A DNA stretch of 64,000 bases from NCBI GenBank assembly GCA_013348845.1, contig CP054675.1, positions 434,001-498,000 of the forward strand, read 5' to 3'. Positions 1 through 8,562 of this stretch are shown here, piece by piece. Made by a program: the position numbers and the translations under genes. Position 1 is the first letter of the stretch. Every line of letters starts with the position of its first letter. The DNA comes from Candidatus Tepidiaquacella proteinivora (GTDB lineage: Bacteria > Bacteroidota > Ignavibacteria > Tepidaquicellales > Tepidaquicellaceae). Under the pieces are notes generated by a model. That model was not told where the DNA came from. It saw nothing but the letters and a program-made list of their open reading frames with translations, and ran no database searches.

Positions 1-2
1 CT

Positions 3-536
3 CAGGAAATTGTATCTGAGACGTTTTTAAGTTGGGACAGACCAATTCAAATGAGCGCAAATCTGTTTTTTAGAATAGAGAAAGGAAAAGGGATTTTTGG
101 ATTTGCTAAAAATATACTCGATGATATAAATATTAAGACAAGGATATTTTTCCAATCCGGTAAAAGATATACAGAATATGTATACACAGGCACATTAGAA
201 AACGGAAGACCTGAATACACCCCGGATTATAATAACATTAACGGAAAGGTTGGTGATAACTGGTTTTATGTAGATTTAAATATTGATAAGTATATCGAAG
301 TATTTTCACTTGATTGTATTTTATCGTTAACAGTAAAGAATTTATTCAATAACAAAAATTCTGCAATATTGAACCCTGTTACCGGAAGAGCGTATGAATA
401 CGGCGATCCTACACCAAATTTCTGGAATGACCCGTTGTTTCCTGATTTACAAGCACCAATAGATCCATATCCATATAATCCGGCGCGATATACAGCACCG
501 AGACAAATATTATTTGGTATTTCTTTTAAATTATAA
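3..536 (+). CDS. TonB-dependent receptor, C-terminal fragment
   Basis: The reading frame is already open at the first bases, so the gene begins outside the window. The visible part of about 177 residues is rich in aromatic residues and alternating strands. It has the feel of the last beta-strands of an outer-membrane barrel (SVKNLFNNKNS and ending PRQILFGISFKL, with a hydrophobic C-terminal residue near the end). TonB-dependent receptors import large substrates across the outer membrane. A PorV-like gene follows 4 bases later, so the two are probably co-transcribed. The receptor call rests on this C-terminal pattern only; the plug domain cannot be seen. Confidence 0.7.
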   Translation, partial: QEIVSETFLSWDRPIQMSANLFFRIEKGKGIFGFAKNILDDINIKTRIFFQSGKRYTEYVYTGTLENGRPEYTPDYNNINGKVGDNWFYVDLNIDKYIEVFSLDCILSLTVKNLFNNKNSAILNPVTGRAYEYGDPTPNFWNDPLFPDLQAPIDPYPYNPARYTAPRQILFGISFKL

Positions 537-540
537 AAGT

Positions 541-1530
541 ATGAAAAGAGTTTCATTTACCATATTACTTATACTGCTAATTACAATAATTTGTAATGCT
601 CAACTGATACCTAATCTTGGTCATCAAAAAGCAGGGACATCATCTTTACAATTTTTGAAGATTGGTCAGGGAGCGCGGGCAGCCGGAATGGGAGAGACTT
701 TCGTTTCAGTAGTTGATGATATTTCAGCTTTATATTATAATCCTGCCGGCTTAACTTTATTCAAAGAAGATGGAATCATTGTAAATCATACTGAATGGTT
801 TGTTGATACGAGAATGGAATTCTTCGGTGGAGTATATCATTTTGGTGGTAATAATGCTCTTGGTTTAAGTATTACAGCATTGACTACACCGGATATGAAG
901 GTAACGACTGAGTTACAACCTTTTGGTACTGGTGAATATTTCAGATATTCAGATATAGCAATCGGATTAAGTTATGCAAGACAGATGACAGACCAGTTTT
1001 CTTTCGGTGCAACTGTTAAATATGTTGAAGAAACTCTTGCAGATTTAAAAATGCGGACGGTTGTTGCTGATTTAGGTACATATTATAGAACAGGATTGGG
1101 AACAACAAGATTTTCTGTGGTTATTTCAAATTTTGGTGCGCAGGTTTCTCCTACTGGTAGTGTTGATTTAATCAGCGGGAATAAAGTAAGTTCATTTCAG
1201 AAGTTTCCACCTCCAACATTATTCAAAATAGGGTTTGCGTTTGAACCTTTATTAACCGAAACAAATAGAATAACTACAAGCATACAATTGAACAGTCCAA
1301 ATGACAATGCGGAGAATTTTTCACTGGGTGGAGAGTATTCATATAAAGAAATGTTTTTCTTAAGAGCAGGTTATAAATTTAATGTTGATTCCGAGAATTT
1401 TTCTGCAGGGGTAGGTGTCAGAGTACCTGTTTCTTTTGCAAGATTGAATTTTGATTATGCAATATCTAATTACAGGATTCTCGGATTAGCACATAGAATT
1501 TCTTTAAATTTAATGTTACCCAAAAAGTAA
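541..1530 (+). CDS. PorV/PorQ-like outer-membrane protein (UPF0164 family)
   Basis: A 329-residue protein with a clear signal peptide (MKRVSFTILLILLITIICNA, then QLIPN). The ATG at 541 is preferred over an earlier ATG at 514, because the latter would put ten residues ahead of the signal peptide and overlap the upstream gene. The segment GARAAGMGETFVSV followed by ALYYNPAGL is the hallmark of the PorV/PorQ family, FadL-like beta-barrels used as type IX secretion accessory or shuttle proteins. T9SS cargo proteins are present in this window at 4416-6755 and 46057-47919. It sits between a TonB-dependent receptor end and a lipoprotein. Whether it serves secretion or a local uptake system cannot be told. 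Confidence 0.85.
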   Translation: MKRVSFTILLILLITIICNAQLIPNLGHQKAGTSSLQFLKIGQGARAAGMGETFVSVVDDISALYYNPAGLTLFKEDGIIVNHTEWFVDTRMEFFGGVYHFGGNNALGLSITALTTPDMKVTTELQPFGTGEYFRYSDIAIGLSYARQMTDQFSFGATVKYVEETLADLKMRTVVADLGTYYRTGLGTTRFSVVISNFGAQVSPTGSVDLISGNKVSSFQKFPPPTLFKIGFAFEPLLTETNRITTSIQLNSPNDNAENFSLGGEYSYKEMFFLRAGYKFNVDSENFSAGVGVRVPVSFARLNFDYAISNYRILGLAHRISLNLMLPKK

Positions 1531-1536
1531 AAAGTT

Positions 1537-2631
1537 ATGAGAAATAATTTATTTAAATGGGTTTTTGTTTTATTTGTAATTATAATGTTTTTTCTTTCAG
1601 GTTGTGATGAGAAACTTGATTTATCATTATTTCCGATTTCCAATAACCAGACAATTAATATTAGTGATACTGTTTATGTTCAGCAATATCCGGTCTGGAC
1701 ACAATTTAACGCTCCGGAAGATGTATTAGTCGGTTGGGAACCATTAATTTATGTGGCTGATACAAAGAATAACAGAATAGTACAACTTGACCTTGCAGGC
1801 GGAGAAATTGGAACTCTGGATATTTCAGGGGTTAATGTAAATTATCCAAGAAGAATTGCTCAGGATTATAATTTTGATTTACTTGTTTTATGCGATTCTG
1901 CTATTAGTTCTGTTGATACTGTAACTGTTTTATATCGAATTAAGTTAGTTGAAGTTGGAGGTATTATAACCAATGCAAAGAAGAAAAGAATTATGTCAAG
2001 TCTTGATGGAACTGTACTTTCAAGTAGTAAAAGAAAATTTACAGGTATTTCAGTGTTTCCGGATAATTCTTACATTATAACAAGAACAGGTCCTGATAAT
2101 TCAGGTATAGACCCGGATAATGCTCTTTTAAGAGTAAAAGGCAGAGATACAATACAGAATATTTATGTTTATTCCGGCTTCCAGACTACAGGTGGTGGAA
2201 TTTATTCTATAGAAAAAACTTCTTCTGTTAAAGTTGTCAGAAACAGTCAGACGGATTTTATTATAACAAGAAGTACTCTTGAATATGGCTTCAAAGTTGA
2301 ATGGTTTATTTATGATGATGTGAATGGAACATACGAACCAAAGTTTTTACCCGGTAGTTATATAGACCTGATTAAAAAACAATTTGGATCACCAATGTCA
2401 GTTGCAATGGATAATTATATGAATATATTTATTGTTGATGCGGCAAAAGATTCTTTATACAAATATTCGTCAAGTGGTAAATTGCAAAATGGTTCCTTCG
2501 GTGGAAGAGGTTCCGGAGAAAATCAATTAAACTCACCGAAGGGAGTTGCTTTCTTTAATAAAGTTTTATATATCGCAGATACCGGAAACAACAGAATTGT
2601 AAGATATAAATTATCAACGGATATAAATTAA
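1537..2631 (+). CDS. NHL-repeat lipoprotein
   Basis: A 364-residue protein whose N-terminus is a lipoprotein signal: a hydrophobic stretch followed by the lipobox FLSGC, with Cys at residue 23. Two typical NHL repeats are visible, IYVADTKNNRIVQLDL near residue 70 and LYIADTGNNRIVRYKL near the C-terminus. A six-bladed beta-propeller at the cell envelope is therefore likely. NHL propellers bind proteins or ligands and usually have no catalytic activity. It follows the PorV-like gene by 6 bases and is abutted by the next membrane protein, so it belongs to the same operon. Its ligand is unknown. Confidence 0.8.
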   Translation: MRNNLFKWVFVLFVIIMFFLSGCDEKLDLSLFPISNNQTINISDTVYVQQYPVWTQFNAPEDVLVGWEPLIYVADTKNNRIVQLDLAGGEIGTLDISGVNVNYPRRIAQDYNFDLLVLCDSAISSVDTVTVLYRIKLVEVGGIITNAKKKRIMSSLDGTVLSSSKRKFTGISVFPDNSYIITRTGPDNSGIDPDNALLRVKGRDTIQNIYVYSGFQTTGGGIYSIEKTSSVKVVRNSQTDFIITRSTLEYGFKVEWFIYDDVNGTYEPKFLPGSYIDLIKKQFGSPMSVAMDNYMNIFIVDAAKDSLYKYSSSGKLQNGSFGGRGSGENQLNSPKGVAFFNKVLYIADTGNNRIVRYKLSTDIN

Positions 2632-4419
2632 ATGGCAAAATCAAGAAAAGTAATAAGTTCTAAAAAATTTGTTGAGAATCCTTATTTTAATATAATGCTG
2701 ATAGTAGCATTTGCTGCTTTTTTAAGTGTATTTACTACATTTAAAATAACCGGAGATGATGATGTTTTCTGGCATTTAGCTACCGGTAGATATATATTAG
2801 AAACCAGGCATGTTCCATCAACAGATGTATTTGGATATATGACAGAAAATGACCAGTGGATGCCTTTTGAATGGGGATGGGATGTTACTACTTTTCTTAT
2901 TTATCAGTTTGCCGGCATACCCGGATTATCTATATTCAGAACTTTAATGTTTCTTTTAATATTTGCTCTTTATCTTTATTTACTCAGAAGATTTAAGGTA
3001 AGTTATGTAATAAGTTTTATATATCTCTTTCTTCTTGCCTTTGCTATTATGGACAGACTTACACCGCGTCCACATATTATGTCATATTTATTTTTTATCT
3101 TGCTGCTTATTATAATTTGCAAATTCAGGTATTTCAATAGGGGAAATTATAAAATTCTTTATTATATACCTTTAATTTTCCTTATTTGGGCAAATATGCA
3201 TATGGGGATAATAGCAGGTTTATTCTTATTAGGGATTTATGTTTTTTCTGAAATAATTACATATCTTTTCCCAAATATAGCAAGGAAATCAGAGATAAAA
3301 CCTTTAGAGAAAAAGCAACTGTTTATTTTAATACTGATATCATTTTTAGCGGTAGTTGTGATGTTTATCAATCCGAATTTTTATCAGACATATATTTATG
3401 CATATGAGCATACAAAAATGAAATTGCTTGAAACTGTTAATGAATGGTTTTCACCTTTTAGTCCGAATTATTCGGACAGTCTCCCGATTATATTATATAA
3501 ATTATTTTTATTTACAGGTTTCTTTATCATAATTTATTCTTTTATTAAAAGGGATTTATTTCCTGCTCTTTTATATATAGGTTTTGCTCTCTATTCAATC
3601 AGAGCAATGAGATTTGTGGTTGATTATGATTTAATTGTGTTTATCTTTATTGTTGTTTCTCATAACTACTTCTATGAAAGAATAAAAAGTGTTGATTTAA
3701 AAAATATGCTATTCAGAGGAGCAGTACCAAAGGTATTGCTATCTGCATTTTTTCTATTTCTGATTTTTCCCATTTCGAATAATAAGTTTTATCTGGAATT
3801 TTTAAAGTATTACAGAGTAACAGGAATTGGTATCAATCAGGATTTCATACCTGTGCAAATGTTTGATTTTATGAAGGAAAATAATGTGCAGGAAATCGGT
3901 AGCAGAATATTTAATCATTTTGGTACCGGTGGATTTTTTGTATGGAATTTTCCCGATAAAAAGAATTTTATAGATAGCAGAAATCTTAATGATGAAATTT
4001 TTAATAAGTATAAGGAAATAATTTCAAAAAAACCGGGTTTTGAGAAAAAGTTGAATGAGTACGGTATTGATTATGCAATATATTTAGCCCCTGATTTAGT
4101 TAGACAACCAGAAGAAATGCAAACTACAGTTATTTCGTATTTCTGCAGAAGTCCTGAGTGGAAATTAATTTTCTGGGATGATAAATCTTTCCTGTGGGTA
4201 AAGGATTTACCAAAATTTTCTGATTTGATTGCTAAATATGAATACAAATATATTACCCCATATAATTATATGTATAATAGAGAACAAATCGAAAAAGGTA
4301 TCAGGGAAGATAGAGAAACAGTGGAAAAAGAATTTAACAGAAAAATTTCAGAAGAACCACAAGGTATTGTAATTAATTCTATAAAAGTTATATATTATAA
4401 TAAAATTATTAATAAATGA
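2632..4419 (+). CDS. polytopic membrane protein, GT-C glycosyltransferase-like
   Basis: A 595-residue protein with about ten hydrophobic segments in its first 390 residues and a soluble C-terminal region of about 200 residues. The loop after the first membrane segment reads TGDDDVFWHLATGRYI, with acidic residues and a nearby His. This resembles the first external loop of GT-C enzymes, which transfer sugars from polyprenyl phosphates on the outer face of the membrane. I do not recognise the exact family, so the enzyme class is inferred. The start codon directly abuts the preceding stop, and the 3' end overlaps the next gene by 4 bases (ATGA). That implies translational coupling with the secreted PLD-like protein. 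Confidence 0.6.
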   Translation: MAKSRKVISSKKFVENPYFNIMLIVAFAAFLSVFTTFKITGDDDVFWHLATGRYILETRHVPSTDVFGYMTENDQWMPFEWGWDVTTFLIYQFAGIPGLSIFRTLMFLLIFALYLYLLRRFKVSYVISFIYLFLLAFAIMDRLTPRPHIMSYLFFILLLIIICKFRYFNRGNYKILYYIPLIFLIWANMHMGIIAGLFLLGIYVFSEIITYLFPNIARKSEIKPLEKKQLFILILISFLAVVVMFINPNFYQTYIYAYEHTKMKLLETVNEWFSPFSPNYSDSLPIILYKLFLFTGFFIIIYSFIKRDLFPALLYIGFALYSIRAMRFVVDYDLIVFIFIVVSHNYFYERIKSVDLKNMLFRGAVPKVLLSAFFLFLIFPISNNKFYLEFLKYYRVTGIGINQDFIPVQMFDFMKENNVQEIGSRIFNHFGTGGFFVWNFPDKKNFIDSRNLNDEIFNKYKEIISKKPGFEKKLNEYGIDYAIYLAPDLVRQPEEMQTTVISYFCRSPEWKLIFWDDKSFLWVKDLPKFSDLIAKYEYKYITPYNYMYNREQIEKGIREDRETVEKEFNRKISEEPQGIVINSIKVIYYNKIINK

Positions 4420-6755
4420 TGAGAAAATACATTTTCTTTATATTGTATATGTTTTTAATTGGACAAGTTTTTTCTCAGGTTGTTCCAATTTCTTCTATAA
4501 GAATGAATGATGCTAATGGAGTACCGCTATTATTAAATCAGACCCGTACTGTGACAGGTGTTGTAACTGCAAAATTTGGATATATGCAAAGTTTTCTGCA
4601 AGATAATACTGCCGGAATATGTGCTTATGATTCTAATTTTACTTCTTCTGTTGAAATAGGGGATAGCGTTATAGTTACGGGGGTTATTGTTCATTATAAC
4701 GGATTGACGGAATTTACACCTGTAACAAATTTTTCAATTGTCGGTTCAGGGAAAACAGTCAACCCTGTTGTTATTACACTGCAACAATTTACAAATCAAC
4801 AATGGAACGGTCTGGAATTATATGAAAGTGTTTTGATAAGAATAAATGGGGTTACCATTTCAGGTTCGGGAACTTTTCAAGGAAATACAAATTATACCGT
4901 TTCTGATGCAACCGGAACTTATCCTAATACTTTAAGAATAAGCACATATACAAATATCGTTGGGACATTAATTCCTCAGTCTCCCGTAGATATAATTGCT
5001 ATCGGGAGTCAATATAAAACATCACCGCCATATAATAGTGGCTATCAATTTCTACCAAGAAGCACTTCTGATTTTATTTTACCTGGTCCGGGTATTAATT
5101 CAATACCGACTGAAACAAACATAACACAGAATTCAGTTACTATACAATGGACAACAATTTCACCCGGCGATTCAAAAATTAAATATTTTATTTCTGATTC
5201 GTTATATCAACCCATTGTATTTACTGATTCAGTTTATAATCCAACTCAGGTAACAAATCATTTACTTACATTAACAAACCTTAAACCAGGAACGATATAT
5301 TACGCTATGATATCATCAACTAATTCAAATGGAACGAGTATTTATGCGCCAAAATACTTTGCTACTTCTTCACATAGTAGTTCTACCGGAAAAATTGAGT
5401 TATACTTTAATTTTTCTGTTGATACATCAATCGCATATCCAAATAATAAGGCAAATGGAAATACTGATTTGAAAACCCGTTTAATACACAGAATAGATTC
5501 TGCACAGCATTCAATAGATATCGCACTTTATTCATTTGATAATATAACTTTGATTCGTGATAAACTTATTAATGCTTTTGCCAGAGGTGTTAAAATAAGA
5601 ATTGTATATGATTATAGAGATGGTGTAATACAACCATTGATGCAAGACCTTATTAATGCTGGAATCCCAGTACAGATTAGGCCACAAAATACAAGTGGTT
5701 ATATAATGCATAATAAATTTTTCATATTTGATTCAAGGGATACAAATTCATATTCTGATGATTGGATTTGGTTTGGTTCTGCAAATGTTACTAATCAGCA
5801 GTTTTATAGTGATTATCAGAATGTACTTCTAATACAGGATGAAACATTATGTAAGATTTACACCCGTGAGTTTGAAGAAATGTGGGGATCACATAATAAT
5901 GTAAATAATCCGGCGCTTGCAAAATTTGGATCGCAGAAACTTGATAACACACCACATATATTAGTAATTAATGGAAAGAATTATGAATGTTATTTTTCTC
6001 CCAGTGATGGTGTGTCAACAGTAATAGAAAATTCAATTTTAAATGAAACTCACAAATCCATAAATTTTTGTATTTTTTCATTTACAAGATTTCAGATTGC
6101 CAACAGGATGAAAACCAAATACAATCCCCCTAATGTAATGGTTAGGGGAGTATTTGATTATAAAAATAATTATAATAATAATTTATATCTTGAGATGAAG
6201 GGAATAGGTGGTACATATCCATGGAATCCACCAGCACGGGTTTACCTTGAAACCTATCCGGGTTTATTGCATCATAAATATATTATTATAGATCCTGAGA
6301 TGGCTTCAAGTTCACCGCTTGTGATAACAGGTTCCTTTAATTTTACAAATAATGCAACTCTTGGTAATGATGAGAATATTTTTATTATCTATGATTCATT
6401 AATTGCAAATAAATATTTTCAGGAGTTCGCTAAAAGAATTTCTGATGCCGGAGGTTCAATAGGTATTCAAAATATAAGTTCTTATATACCGGAAAGATTT
6501 GAACTCAGACAGAACTATCCAAATCCGTTTAACAGTGAAACAGTAATTGAATTTGATTTACCTGAAAACAATTTCATAAAGTTGGAAATTTTTGATATTA
6601 CAGGTAGAATGGTTAAGCGAATATGTAATGAATATTTAAATGCTGGTATTTATAAAATAAATTTCAGGGCAAATGATTTACCCTCAGGAATCTATTTTTA
6701 TCAAGTGAAGGCGAATAATATACAAATAACAAAAAAGATGGTATTAATTAAGTAA
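4416..6755 (+). CDS. secreted phospholipase D-fold protein with FN3 and T9SS sorting domain
   Basis: A 779-residue protein. In order: signal peptide (about 1-20), an OB-fold-like region (about 25-215), a fibronectin type III domain (about 225-318), two phospholipase D halves, and a type IX sorting domain (about 690-779, with NYPNPFN and ending KKMVLIK). Both HKD motifs are intact: HNKFFIFD with a downstream GSANVTN, and HHKYIIID followed by GSFNFTN. Such pairs act on phosphodiesters, either DNA or phospholipid, and the OB-fold favours a nuclease. The protein should be exported by the T9SS to the surface or medium. It overlaps the upstream membrane-protein gene by 4 bases. The substrate is inferred. 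Confidence 0.85.
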   Translation: MMRKYIFFILYMFLIGQVFSQVVPISSIRMNDANGVPLLLNQTRTVTGVVTAKFGYMQSFLQDNTAGICAYDSNFTSSVEIGDSVIVTGVIVHYNGLTEFTPVTNFSIVGSGKTVNPVVITLQQFTNQQWNGLELYESVLIRINGVTISGSGTFQGNTNYTVSDATGTYPNTLRISTYTNIVGTLIPQSPVDIIAIGSQYKTSPPYNSGYQFLPRSTSDFILPGPGINSIPTETNITQNSVTIQWTTISPGDSKIKYFISDSLYQPIVFTDSVYNPTQVTNHLLTLTNLKPGTIYYAMISSTNSNGTSIYAPKYFATSSHSSSTGKIELYFNFSVDTSIAYPNNKANGNTDLKTRLIHRIDSAQHSIDIALYSFDNITLIRDKLINAFARGVKIRIVYDYRDGVIQPLMQDLINAGIPVQIRPQNTSGYIMHNKFFIFDSRDTNSYSDDWIWFGSANVTNQQFYSDYQNVLLIQDETLCKIYTREFEEMWGSHNNVNNPALAKFGSQKLDNTPHILVINGKNYECYFSPSDGVSTVIENSILNETHKSINFCIFSFTRFQIANRMKTKYNPPNVMVRGVFDYKNNYNNNLYLEMKGIGGTYPWNPPARVYLETYPGLLHHKYIIIDPEMASSSPLVITGSFNFTNNATLGNDENIFIIYDSLIANKYFQEFAKRISDAGGSIGIQNISSYIPERFELRQNYPNPFNSETVIEFDLPENNFIKLEIFDITGRMVKRICNEYLNAGIYKINFRANDLPSGIYFYQVKANNIQITKKMVLIK

Positions 6756-6808
6756 TTTTTATATATTTATTTATTAATTTTTAAATTATTTTGTAAAAAA
6801 AATTTCTT

Positions 6809-8191
6809 ATGGCTAATGTACTTGTTGTTGATGATGAAGCATCAACAATTTTTACACTAAAAAAAATTCTTGAAAAAGGAAATCATACTGTAACTGCAGT
6901 ATTTGACGCTAAAAGTGCTCTTGACCGTGTCAAGCAATTTAAATTTGATGTTCTGATTACCGATTTTAGTATGCCGGATATGAATGGAATTGAACTAACT
7001 GAACAGGTCTTGAAATTAGAACCTGATATGATTGTTATTCTTGTGACTGCTTTTGATTCAATTAAAAATGTTGTAGAAGCGATGAGAAAGGGTGCATATG
7101 ATTATATGTCTAAACCAATTAATAGTGATGAGTTATTATTATCAATATCAAGAGGTTTAGAGAAAGTTACCCTGATGAATGAGAATTTATTATTAAAACA
7201 GAAACTTATAAAAGAGAAGGAAAGTGTTGAATATGATACATCAAGTGAGAAGGTAAAAAATTTAGTTAAAGAAGCCAAAAGAATCGCTGGAACTGATTCA
7301 TCGGTATTAATTACAGGAGCGAATGGTACAGGTAAAGAAGTACTTGCTAAATTTATACATTATAATAGTAAAAGGAGTGAAAGGCAGTTTGTTGTTTTGA
7401 ATTGTGCTGCTATACCATCTTTATTACTTGAATCAGAACTTTTTGGACATGTAAAAGGTTCATTTACAGGTGCAGTGAAAGACCATAAAGGTTACTTTGA
7501 AATTGCAAATAATGGGACTATATTTCTTGATGAGATTGGGGAATTAGACCCCATGTTACAGATTAAATTACTGAGAGTAATTCAGGAAAAAGAATTTTCA
7601 AGGGTTGGCGATACAAAAATACTTAAAACAGATGTTAGAATTATTGCAGCAACGAATCGGGATTTAAATCAGGCAATTAAGGAAGGAAAATTCAGAGAAG
7701 ATTTATATTACAGACTAAATGTATTTGAATTTCATTTGCCATCACTTGTTGAGAGACCAGAAGATATCCTGTATTATTTTGATAAGTTTGTAAAACAATT
7801 TTCGGAGATTCATAAAAAAGGTGAATTGAGAATTGACAACGAAGTAAAAATTGCATTACAAAAATATTCATGGCCCGGTAACATTCGTGAATTAAAAAAT
7901 GTTGCTGAACGGGTTACTGTTTTGTGTGACAGGGGAATCATTACAACTGATTTATTACCTTCGAATATCAAAAATATTGATGAGGAAAATATGAATGAAA
8001 CAAATGATTATAACTTATGTAAGCAAAAGTATTTAAGACAATTCGAGATAGATTTTATCACCAAACATTTAAAAATACATAACGGAAATGTCGCTGCAAC
8101 TGCAAAGGCAATTAATTTTCATCCTGTAAGTTTAAGACAAAAAATTGCAAAATTAGGAATAAATCCGCATAAATATAAAATAAATAATTAA
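6809..8191 (+). CDS. NtrC-family sigma-54-dependent response regulator
   Basis: A 460-residue protein with a receiver domain (about 1-120, phospho-acceptor Asp52 in LITDFSMPD), an AAA+ domain (about 145-375) and a Fis-type helix-turn-helix at the C-terminus. The AAA+ part shows Walker A (GANGTGKE), the sigma-54 contact loop as GSFTGA in place of GAFTGA, Walker B (GTIFLDEIGE) and the arginine region YYRLNVF. It should activate sigma-54 promoters when phosphorylated. An Hpt protein gene follows 10 bases downstream. No histidine kinase is adjacent, so its signal input is unknown. Confidence 0.93.
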   Translation: MANVLVVDDEASTIFTLKKILEKGNHTVTAVFDAKSALDRVKQFKFDVLITDFSMPDMNGIELTEQVLKLEPDMIVILVTAFDSIKNVVEAMRKGAYDYMSKPINSDELLLSISRGLEKVTLMNENLLLKQKLIKEKESVEYDTSSEKVKNLVKEAKRIAGTDSSVLITGANGTGKEVLAKFIHYNSKRSERQFVVLNCAAIPSLLLESELFGHVKGSFTGAVKDHKGYFEIANNGTIFLDEIGELDPMLQIKLLRVIQEKEFSRVGDTKILKTDVRIIAATNRDLNQAIKEGKFREDLYYRLNVFEFHLPSLVERPEDILYYFDKFVKQFSEIHKKGELRIDNEVKIALQKYSWPGNIRELKNVAERVTVLCDRGIITTDLLPSNIKNIDEENMNETNDYNLCKQKYLRQFEIDFITKHLKIHNGNVAATAKAINFHPVSLRQKIAKLGINPHKYKINN

Positions 8192-8201
8192 AAAAAATAT
8201 T

Positions 8202-8558
8202 ATGGTCTATGATAAAGAAAACCTGCTGAATTATGAAATAATTCAAAATTTAAAGGAGCTTGATTCTGAGGAAAGTAATTTTTTTAATGAGTTAATAGAT
8301 ATATATCTGACAGAATCAAAGAAACTATTAGATAAGATTAACAAGGGTATTTCTAAAAATGACAAGGATATGGTATCAAATAATTCCCATACTTTGAAAG
8401 GCTCCAGCTCTAATATAGGTGCAATGGAACTTTCAAGATTATGTGCGGAAATAGAGAAAAAATCAAGGGAAGGGAATTTAGATGGGGTTAAAAAAATACT
8501 ACCTGAAATGGTAGAGTGTTATGAACTTACCATCGAGAAAATTAAATCATTGATATAA
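8202..8558 (+). CDS. Hpt domain phosphotransfer protein
   Basis: A 118-residue all-helical protein made up of one Hpt domain. The phosphorylated histidine is His63 in the motif SHTLKGSSSNIGA, followed by the helix LCAEIEKKSREG typical of the family. It should pass phosphate between a hybrid histidine kinase and a receiver domain. The neighbouring NtrC-type regulator at 6809-8191, with which it is probably co-transcribed, is the obvious partner. No kinase gene is present nearby. The next gene, aspS, starts 4 bases later, an unrelated function in the same transcript. Confidence 0.9.
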   Translation: MVYDKENLLNYEIIQNLKELDSEESNFFNELIDIYLTESKKLLDKINKGISKNDKDMVSNNSHTLKGSSSNIGAMELSRLCAEIEKKSREGNLDGVKKILPEMVECYELTIEKIKSLI

Positions 8559-8562
8559 GTAA

